Below are positions 35,032-40,339 of a stretch of 40,339 bases of DNA, in pieces. Both the position numbers and the translations under genes were made by a program. Under the pieces are notes generated by a model. That model did not search any database. It had not been told where the DNA came from and saw only the letters and a list, made by a program, of their open reading frames with translations. Source of the DNA: Chlorobiota bacterium (GTDB lineage Bacteria; Bacteroidota; Bacteroidia; Bacteroidales; VadinHA17). Position 1 is the first letter of the stretch, and each line of letters begins with the position of its first letter. The stretch covers positions 1 to 40,339 of the forward strand of contig JAADHC010000075.1 in the NCBI GenBank assembly GCA_013152085.1. Direction: 5' to 3'.

Positions 35032-35064
35032 GCCTTTTCATCTTAATATTTAAGTAAAACCAAT

Positions 35065-35151
35065 CCGGGGATCCGTTCATTTGGTCATGGTACCGGATAT
35101 TTGATTATTTGTCAGAATATTCCCCGGCGAGAGGTGATTTTAAATATCCGG
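35065..35151. repeat. Interleaved inverted repeats between peptidase and RDD gene
   Basis: CCGGGGA (35065-35071) pairs with TCCCCGG (35121-35127), and CCGGATATTT (35093-35102) pairs with AAATATCCGG (35142-35151). The two pairs cross, so only one can form at once unless a pseudoknot arises. It begins 34 bases after the peptidase stop in a 212-base gap without other content. Confidence 0.4.
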
Positions 35152-35233
35152 ATAGTATGCTTACATTTGGTTATTATGCTGCTGTTGGCAGTAGAATAAT
35201 ATGTTAGCTACAACATTAGAATCTGTTTATAAA

Positions 35234-35308
35234 TGAGATTTGTATGAAAGAAAAAATATTTATTCCAAATAAAATCTCACGCCTTCAGGCACTTGAAGGC
35301 GTGAGATT
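35234..35308 (+). repeat. Perfect 15-bp hairpin in the RDD gene start, with a competing arm before the ATG
   Basis: AATCTCACGCCTTCA (35273-35287) and TGAAGGCGTGAGATT (35294-35308) are perfect complements with a six-base loop, inside codons 10-22 of the RDD gene. A second copy of the outer arm, TGAGATT, lies at 35234-35240, just before the ATG (35244), and can pair instead with AATCTCA (35273-35279). These two folds exclude each other, as in an attenuator. Confidence 0.6.
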
Positions 35309-35744
35309 GGCAAGTTTTAAACAAAGAGCATTCGCTTTCATTATTGATTTATTCATATGCTTTTTTCTTTTTCTATTTACGCTTATTATCGCCGGCATAT
35401 TTCTTTGGTATAGAGCTACCGGCGGTTCGTTTACTACATATTTATTTACATTTGATATGTTTTCCTGGTATGGAAAACTTGTTTTGAACATACTTATACC
35501 AATTCTTTACTTCGGTATATCTACTTATTTATCCAATGGAAAAACAATCGGAAAAAAAATAATGAAGATTCGTGTTCTATCATTAGTCAACGAGAAAATT
35601 ACTTTATGGAACTCTATTGAGCGTTCTTTGGGTTATGGGACATCAATTTTTGAAATGGGCATTGGTTTTTTTCAATATTTCTTTCATCCTAACTGTCGAA
35701 CATCAGAGGATTGTCTCGCAGAAACTATTGTTATTTGTGATTAA
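35244..35744 (+). CDS. RDD-family membrane protein
   Basis: This 166-residue protein has the RDD signature (RLASFKQRAFAFIIDLFICF) and about three membrane helices (residues 30-55, 70-95, 120-140). RDD proteins are small inner-membrane proteins, some linked to Na+(Li+)/H+ exchange, most unknown. The RDD homology begins around residue 21, so GTG at 35301 or TTG at 35307 could also be used as start; that would put the hairpin (35273-35308) in or beside the leader. I keep the ATG at 35244. The di-heme peroxidase gene follows with a short gap (about 40 bases). Confidence 0.75.
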   Translation: MKEKIFIPNKISRLQALEGVRLASFKQRAFAFIIDLFICFFLFLFTLIIAGIFLWYRATGGSFTTYLFTFDMFSWYGKLVLNILIPILYFGISTYLSNGKTIGKKIMKIRVLSLVNEKITLWNSIERSLGYGTSIFEMGIGFFQYFFHPNCRTSEDCLAETIVICD

Positions 35745-35784
35745 AAAAATTTCATACTTTAAGTTGAAAGTTAACGAAAGGCTT

Positions 35785-36942
35785 ATGACTACCGGTAAAA
35801 AGTTTTATTTACATCTGGTTATTATTGTGGCTTTTACAGCTTTTCTTAGTTTCGGTTTTGGAAGTCGTTCAGGGAAAGGTAAACACATTCATGCCATATC
35901 AAATGATGCAACCTTAAATTCAAAAGAGTATCTCGGAAAGTTGCTTTTTTTTGAGAAGAGCCTGTCAACTCCGGAGGGACAAGCTTGTTCAACCTGCCAT
36001 GAACCGGAAATAGCCTTTGCCGACCCGGTATTTGACCTGCCGGTATCCCGGGGAGCCCGTCCCGGATTGTATGGCAGCCGGAATGATATGACCATCGCCT
36101 ATTCTGCTTATGTACCACCGCTGCATTATGACAAAGAGGAAAGAGTCTGGGTGGGTGGATTGTTCTGGGACGGGCGGGTCAACTCATTGGCTGAGCAGGC
36201 CATGGGTCCGCCGTTAAATCCACTGGAAATGGCTAATCCGGATACAATGACCATTGCCGGAAAACTACGAAACCTTGATTATTCCGGACTTTTCAACGAG
36301 GTCTATGGACCGGATGCCCTGAGTAATCCCGGAACAGCTTTCAGAAACATGGCAGACGCCATCGCTGCGTTTGAGAGGACTCCCGGTTTCAGTCCGTTCA
36401 GCTCGAAGTATGATCAATGGTTACGCGGTGAGGCTGAACTGAGTGAACAGGAATTACGCGGATTGAAGCTTTTCGAGGCGGAAGATAAGGGAAATTGTGC
36501 TGCCTGCCACCCCAGCAGGCCCGGGGAGGATGGCTCACCACCGTTATTTACGGATTATACCTATGATAACCTTGGTGTGCCCCGGAACCCGGAAAATCCC
36601 TTCTACTTACTGGGACCGGAGCTGAACCCCGACGGTTTCAAATTTGTTGACATGGGTTTGGGTATGACGGTTCATGACCCGGCACAGAATGGTAAATTCA
36701 GGGTACCCACACTTCGCAATGTGGCCATTACGCCTCCCTATATGCACAATGGCGTTTTCAAAACGCTGTTTACCGTGCTGGCATTTTACAACACCAGGGA
36801 TATTTCGGAATGGCCTCCCCCGGAAGTTCCGGAGAATGTTAATCCGGAGGAGCTTGGGAACCTGGGATTGAGCAACCGGGAAATCGAAGATATTGTTGCT
36901 TTTCTTAAAACGCTTACAGACGACCGGAAGGAAATATATTGA
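35785..36942 (+). CDS. Di-heme cytochrome c peroxidase (CcpA/MauG-type)
   Basis: The open frame reaches back into the RDD gene (35617), but the ATG at 35785 gives 385 residues with a signal peptide (MTTGKKFYLHLVIIVAFTAF) directly behind it, so I choose it. Two covalent heme c sites are seen: CSTCH (Cys68, Cys71, His72) and CAACH (Cys238, Cys241, His242). The downstream KFRVPTLRNVAITPPYMHNG motif is the peroxidase-family C-terminal heme environment. It is periplasmic and reduces hydrogen peroxide with electrons from a c-type donor. It needs heme, which links it to the hem operon of this window, but no shared regulation is visible. Length fits the family. Confidence 0.92.
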   Translation: MTTGKKFYLHLVIIVAFTAFLSFGFGSRSGKGKHIHAISNDATLNSKEYLGKLLFFEKSLSTPEGQACSTCHEPEIAFADPVFDLPVSRGARPGLYGSRNDMTIAYSAYVPPLHYDKEERVWVGGLFWDGRVNSLAEQAMGPPLNPLEMANPDTMTIAGKLRNLDYSGLFNEVYGPDALSNPGTAFRNMADAIAAFERTPGFSPFSSKYDQWLRGEAELSEQELRGLKLFEAEDKGNCAACHPSRPGEDGSPPLFTDYTYDNLGVPRNPENPFYLLGPELNPDGFKFVDMGLGMTVHDPAQNGKFRVPTLRNVAITPPYMHNGVFKTLFTVLAFYNTRDISEWPPPEVPENVNPEELGNLGLSNREIEDIVAFLKTLTDDRKEIY

Positions 36943-37009
36943 CCAATGCATTACAATTGTATCTGATATTTTTACATTAAGAACTAAAAAAATACATTAT
37001 GTATAAAAT

Positions 37010-37039
37010 ATTATACAAATATGCGTATATTTGTATAAT
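37010..37039. promoter_or_regulatory. 30-bp palindrome overlapping a -7 box (operator candidate)
   Basis: ATTATACAAATAT (37010-37022) and ATATTTGTATAAT (37027-37039) are perfect 13-bp arms with a four-base centre (GCGT). TATATTTG (37026-37033), a TAnnTTTG -7 box, lies in the right arm, so a dimeric protein bound here would block the promoter of the ATPase gene. Confidence 0.55.
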
Positions 37040-37052
37040 TATTAGTACAAAA

Positions 37053-38231
37053 ATGAAAAAACGGCTTTTGTATTATACTATAATCAAACAACTTGAGCAT
37101 AAAAATGCTCTGGTGATTACGGGAATGCGACAGGTTGGTAAAACAACATTGATGAAGCAAATATTTTCGGAAATTGACGAATTAAAGATCTGGTATGATC
37201 TGGAAAATCCGCTGGATCAACTTGTGTTTGAGGAGAAAGATTTTAATGTGATCTATAACCGGTTGATCAGGGAAGCAAATGGCGAAAAGGGGAAACGTCT
37301 GTTCGTGTTCATTGATGAAATACAGAATTATCCAGAAATCACCAGGATTATGAAATACCTGATTGATTATTATGGTGTAAAGTTTCTGGTTACAGGATCA
37401 TCGAATTTTTATTTGCGAAACCTTTTTCCTGAATCCCTGAGCGGAAGAAAATTCCTGTATATATTACTACCTATGGATTTTCGGGAGATTCTTTATTTTC
37501 AGAACAAAATCAGCCTTGAATATGTATCTCAACCCAGGCAGCTTAATAAAATCAAGAATAATCAAATTGATCATGAAAAAAGGATTGAGGATTATCGGTC
37601 TTTTTTGGAATTCGGTGGATTTCCTGAGGTTGTAACCACAGAAGATAATGAAACGAAGAAGCTTATTCTGAAAAACATTTTTACTTCATTTTTTGAAAAA
37701 GATCTTCAGTTACTATCGGATATCCGGAACGTACGTGAACTTCGGGACCTGATCCTGCTGCTTGTCCCGCGCACAGGTAATATCCTGGATATTTCAAAAA
37801 TAGCAGCCGAACTGGGTGTTCAACGCACGAAAATTTACAATTATATGGAGTTTCTGACAGGTATTTTTCTAATAGCACTTATTCCCCGTTTTTCTCAAAG
37901 TATTGACAGGAGTGTTGCAGGAGGAAGAAAAGTCTATTTTGCCGATACCGGATTGTTAAATTTGATCGGAAAGGTAAATGAAGGTCAACTTTTTGAAAAT
38001 GCGGTTGCCAATCAACTAAAACATTACGGAGAATTACAATATTATAATAAACGAAATACGGCCGAAATTGATTTTATTCTAAATAAGGAAACAGCTGTTG
38101 AAGTAAAGTTAAACGGAACGGTACGTGACCTTGAGAAACTGAAATATCTTTCGGAAAAAATCGGTCTGAAAAAACAATATCTGATCAGCAGAAGATTTCT
38201 GCCGCAGTCCCTCTCACCTGTACTTTTATAA
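37053..38231 (+). CDS. AAA-family ATPase with DUF4143 C-terminal domain
   Basis: The open frame can start at 36999, but the -7 box and palindrome at 37010-37039 lie inside that extension, so I prefer the ATG at 37053 (392 residues, MKKRLLYYTII). Walker A GMRQVGKTTL and Walker B LFVFIDEIQ are intact. After the ATPase comes a winged-helix-like stretch (DISKIAAELGVQRTKIYNYM) and the DUF4143 part (KVYFADTGLLNLIG). The end, AEIDFIL then AVEVKL, recalls a PD-(D/E)xK nuclease-like fold. This family is widespread and often horizontally moved; function unknown, with toxin-like or defence roles proposed. No partner seen beside it. Confidence 0.85.
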   Translation: MKKRLLYYTIIKQLEHKNALVITGMRQVGKTTLMKQIFSEIDELKIWYDLENPLDQLVFEEKDFNVIYNRLIREANGEKGKRLFVFIDEIQNYPEITRIMKYLIDYYGVKFLVTGSSNFYLRNLFPESLSGRKFLYILLPMDFREILYFQNKISLEYVSQPRQLNKIKNNQIDHEKRIEDYRSFLEFGGFPEVVTTEDNETKKLILKNIFTSFFEKDLQLLSDIRNVRELRDLILLLVPRTGNILDISKIAAELGVQRTKIYNYMEFLTGIFLIALIPRFSQSIDRSVAGGRKVYFADTGLLNLIGKVNEGQLFENAVANQLKHYGELQYYNKRNTAEIDFILNKETAVEVKLNGTVRDLEKLKYLSEKIGLKKQYLISRRFLPQSLSPVLL

Positions 38232-38264
38232 AGACTTTTTGGAATATATCTGTATTTTTGAAGT

Positions 38265-38639
38265 ATGTTGTTGATAATTTCTACGATCCTGATTACGCTG
38301 GCCCTGGTGTTTTATTCGCTCGGTGTCTGGACCGAGAGGATCGCACATTACCTGAAACCGTGGCATGTCGTCACTTTCTGGATCGGTTTTACGTTTGATG
38401 TCGGAGGGACGACACTGATGCATTTTATCGCGGAAGATCCCTTTAATCTCCTCAACCCACACACCCTCACAGGACAAATTGCTTTGTGGCTCATGCTGGC
38501 ACACGCCATCTGGGCTTCAATCGTCGTGAAAAAAGATAATAAAGAGCTCAGGTTGAAATTTCACCGTTACAGCCTGTTTGTCTGGCTGGTATGGCTTGTG
38601 CCGTATTTTGGCGGGATGATTATGGGGATGAGCAGTTAA
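38265..38639 (+). CDS. HsmA-like (TIGR03987-type) membrane protein
   Basis: This 124-residue protein has four membrane helices (about 2-22, 33-55, 67-88, 101-121), with conserved-looking histidines (28, 34, 53, 80, 100) facing the membrane, as in the family I remember as HsmA/TIGR03987. Histidines in a four-helix bundle would suit heme binding, but this is unproven. Function unknown. A TATTTTTG at 38253-38260 matches the -7 pattern but lies only four bases before the start, too close to be its promoter. A terminator-like hairpin follows at once. Confidence 0.75.
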   Translation: MLLIISTILITLALVFYSLGVWTERIAHYLKPWHVVTFWIGFTFDVGGTTLMHFIAEDPFNLLNPHTLTGQIALWLMLAHAIWASIVVKKDNKELRLKFHRYSLFVWLVWLVPYFGGMIMGMSS

Positions 38640-38952
38640 CCTTCCGGGCTGTATCCCTTTATCCGGAAGATTTTTATTCCGGAATTCACCGAACATAAAT
38701 GATCCCTTTAGTTTGATATCTTCGGATGAAGCACCGTCCTTTCGATATAAGCAAGCAGGATAATCAGGTTGGTAACTTAAAAACCCGGCTTATGCAAGCG
38801 AAAGACAGCAAGGAATTTATTGATGGGAAATCTTTTATGTTGGTATTAATAGACTCAGTTGGCAGGATATTTGCATAAAACATATGAATAAACCTGTTGA
38901 ATACCTTAATCGTACAATATCCTTAATCAAAGTCTAACAAAAACCAACCATT
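38640..38952. other. Intergenic region with a weak promoter
   Basis: No gene is supported in these 313 bases. The first 30 bases form the hairpin listed next. Near the right end GATATTTG (38866-38873) is a one-off -7 box for the following gene, with a TTG 23 bases upstream (38840-38842), a long spacing. A leader of about 70 bases would follow. Confidence 0.35.
38641..38669 (+). terminator. Probable terminator after the HsmA-like gene
   Basis: A 7-bp stem (CTTCCGG 38641-38647, CCGGAAG 38663-38669) is followed by ATTTTTATT. The loop is long (15 bases) and the T-run imperfect, so the call is moderate. It starts two bases after the stop codon. Confidence 0.45.
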
Positions 38953-39954
38953 ATGAAAACAACTCTTAGTAAACCAATGATTATCATTGGTTTAATCCTA
39001 ATTGTAGTATGCTGTCCCAAGTCTTATGGTCAGGACTCCATCTCACAAAAATCTCAGATGCTCGATCTGAAACTCCAGCTTCTTGATTCAAAACTGGATC
39101 TGTTGGATACAAAGATCAAGCTTTGGGAAGCAAAACCAAAAGAGCTTGATATTAAACTGAATGAAATAGGCTCTAAGATCAATTCTATGGATTTCGATCC
39201 CCAGGTGATGACAAAAAAGATCAATGAGCTGGACTCATTGTTTAAAGTGAGCCAAAAGTCAAAACTTCCGGATGAAATTCAGCCTGTTCCTGCAAAAGAG
39301 CTCAAAACGCCACCTCAACCGGAATTTATACCCGATTATAAATCATCAATTATGCTCGATCCGTTAAGGATCATGGAGGGAACTTTCTATCTGTCATACG
39401 AAAGGATACTAAATCCACGGTTTTCGCTTAATGTGGGAGGAATAATAACATATTCGACACAAAAGGGATTATCAAATTATTATTTCTCAAATCAGCATTT
39501 TGCCTTTTTAGATGCTTCCACCAATGAATATCATAGCTATACAGGTGAGGTTATGTCAGGAGGCGGCCTGAATATTCAATTCCGTAATTATCTTTTGGCA
39601 AACCATCCCGGCAGACAAATAGCACCGCTTGGTTTATACGCAGCTCCCCAGATCATGTACAGAAATCTGACAATAACCGGGAACTACCCTGAGTTGGAAG
39701 AGACATCTCCCGGGGAATTTGAATGGGTAGATAAGACGATAATACAGCATCTGAATATTTTTGCCGGAGGGGTCATTCTTGGCATGAAAATACCCCTTTT
39801 AAAAGTTCTTACTATTGATCTGTTTGCCGGCGGAAACATTAAGCTAAGCAAGTACAAGGGAGAAACCGGTTTTACCAAGTATAAAGACTGGTATAATTTC
39901 GATTTCTCAGGAGTCTATCCGGTTGCCGGATTAGCTATCGGAATTTTGAAATAA
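38953..39954 (+). CDS. Secreted coiled-coil plus outer-membrane beta-barrel-like protein
   Basis: This 333-residue protein has a signal peptide (1-26, ending SYGQ). Residues about 33-95 form a strikingly regular heptad array: LDLKLQL, LDSKLDL, LDTKIKL, then looser copies down to MTKKINE, which predicts a coiled coil; the underlying DNA (about 39061-39123) is a degenerate 21-bp tandem repeat. A proline-rich linker (PVPAKELKTPPQPEF) follows, then ~200 residues with alternating aromatic strands (SIMLDPLRIMEGTFYLSYERI ... AGLAIGILK) like a small beta-barrel. I infer an outer-membrane protein tethered by a periplasmic stalk. I recognise no family. Convergent with the DeoR-type gene, 11 bases apart. 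Confidence 0.7.
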   Translation: MKTTLSKPMIIIGLILIVVCCPKSYGQDSISQKSQMLDLKLQLLDSKLDLLDTKIKLWEAKPKELDIKLNEIGSKINSMDFDPQVMTKKINELDSLFKVSQKSKLPDEIQPVPAKELKTPPQPEFIPDYKSSIMLDPLRIMEGTFYLSYERILNPRFSLNVGGIITYSTQKGLSNYYFSNQHFAFLDASTNEYHSYTGEVMSGGGLNIQFRNYLLANHPGRQIAPLGLYAAPQIMYRNLTITGNYPELEETSPGEFEWVDKTIIQHLNIFAGGVILGMKIPLLKVLTIDLFAGGNIKLSKYKGETGFTKYKDWYNFDFSGVYPVAGLAIGILK

Positions 39955-39965
39955 TTGAAATTCTT

Positions 39966-40339
39966 TTAAGCTAAAATCAAATGAACCCCTGCTTTTTTCA
40001 GTTCATCCTGATAGGAGGGATTCAGATCGTTGTTAGTGGCAATGTGTTGTATATCTGCCGGATAACAAATATTGGTAAGCTCTGTTATTCCGAATTTGCT
40101 TGAATCGGAAACGATAAAAACATCCTGTGCCTTTTGAATAATGTAACTTGAAATTTCGGCCCTGAAAAGATCACGCAGTGTAAATCCGGAAACGTCAGTG
40201 TATCCGTCAATCCCGATAAATGCTTTGTCAATGTTTATCTGGTCAATGCAGGCCCTGGTCATTTTCCCTACCAGGGATTCACTGTCGTGCTGATAAATTC
40301 CCCCGAGAATGATAATATTGGCCTGTTCATTTTTCCGGA
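39966..40339 (-). CDS. DeoR-family transcriptional regulator, C-terminal part (partial)
   Basis: The frame continues without a stop to the right window edge, beyond the internal ATG at 40262. The visible 124 residues, including NIIILGGIYQ, SLVGKMTRACIDQINIDKAF and IGIDGYTDVSGFT, are the sugar-phosphate-sensing DeoRC domain; the helix-turn-helix is outside the window. The family usually represses a sugar-use operon and is relieved by a phosphorylated sugar. Target and ligand cannot be read here. Partial because of the edge. Confidence 0.85.
   Translation of the reverse strand, partial: RKNEQANIIILGGIYQHDSESLVGKMTRACIDQINIDKAFIGIDGYTDVSGFTLRDLFRAEISSYIIQKAQDVFIVSDSSKFGITELTNICYPADIQHIATNNDLNPSYQDELKKAGVHLILA

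Noticed and set aside
35617-35784. Longer start of the cytochrome c peroxidase inside the RDD gene
   Set aside because: The first 56 residues come from overlapping RDD sequence and add no known domain; the ATG at 35785 gives a signal peptide exactly where expected for a periplasmic heme protein.
36999-37052. Eighteen-codon N-terminal extension of the ATPase ORF
   Set aside because: The -7 box and palindrome lie within it, so the promoter would be inside the gene; the extension is a low-complexity Ile/Tyr run and the ATG at 37053 suits the family better.
38253-38260. TATTTTTG as promoter of the HsmA-like gene
   Set aside because: It lies four bases before the ATG, so transcription would start inside the gene. 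The AT-rich pattern TAnnTTTG also arises by chance.
1-40339. CRISPR array, rRNA, tRNA, integrase or insertion-sequence transposase
   Set aside because: No regular spacer-repeat array, no cloverleaf-like run with a recognisable T-loop and no transposase motif were found on either strand while reading.

Overview
The window looks like a chromosomal segment of a free-living Bacteroidota (Bacteroidales/Marinilabiliales-like; the exact lineage cannot be set from sequence alone). Evidence: -7 promoter boxes of the Bacteroidota type TAnnTTTG ahead of several genes, little Shine-Dalgarno sequence, moderate GC, two likely TTG starts, and protein families typical of the phylum (carboxypeptidase-regulatory-like plug at an outer-membrane protein N-terminus, DUF4412-, DUF5916- and DUF6340-like proteins). 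No rRNA, tRNA, CRISPR array, insertion sequence or phage gene was seen.

Layout. 1-133: N-terminus of a secreted/outer-membrane protein leaving the window. 533-5701 (minus): a tight cluster of a class III aminotransferase, a divergent kinase-like protein and a secernin-type Ntn hydrolase, followed by a soluble PAS histidine kinase. 6034-7748 (plus): two secreted proteins of unknown role. 7770-11686: an unusual lipoprotein form of glutamate racemase, divergent from a PLP acyl-transferase-like enzyme (BioF/KBL family) and a dipeptide (L-Ala-D/L-Glu) epimerase, which together suggest peptidoglycan-peptide metabolism. 11843-14363: flavoprotein, NTF2-like protein, cold-shock protein with a clear terminator, and a lipoprotein. 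14563-16752: a large DUF5916-type outer-membrane protein, followed by a stretch dense in inverted repeats. 17046-19000: an OmpR-type two-component system.

19124-29673 is the centrepiece: ten genes in one orientation with gaps of 0-12 bases or short overlaps, hemA-C-D-B-L-E-N-G, a small four-helix membrane protein, and hemH. This is the complete path from glutamyl-tRNA to protoheme by the C5 route. It combines an oxygen-independent coproporphyrinogen oxidase with a flavin (HemY-type) protoporphyrinogen oxidase. The two-component system directly upstream is an obvious candidate regulator.

29972-40339: an amino-acid permease fused to two universal-stress domains, a large M14 metallocarboxypeptidase, an RDD membrane protein whose first codons form a 15-bp perfect hairpin, a di-heme cytochrome c peroxidase (a heme consumer), an AAA/DUF4143 ATPase behind a 13-bp-arm palindrome, an HsmA-like membrane protein, a coiled-coil plus beta-barrel protein, and the C-terminal part of a DeoR-family regulator.

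The best candidates for an undescribed system are (i) the aminotransferase/kinase-like/secernin operon, (ii) the membrane-anchored glutamate racemase, and (iii) the histidine-bearing four-helix protein inside the heme operon. All family names come from reading motifs and from memory; no database search was run.
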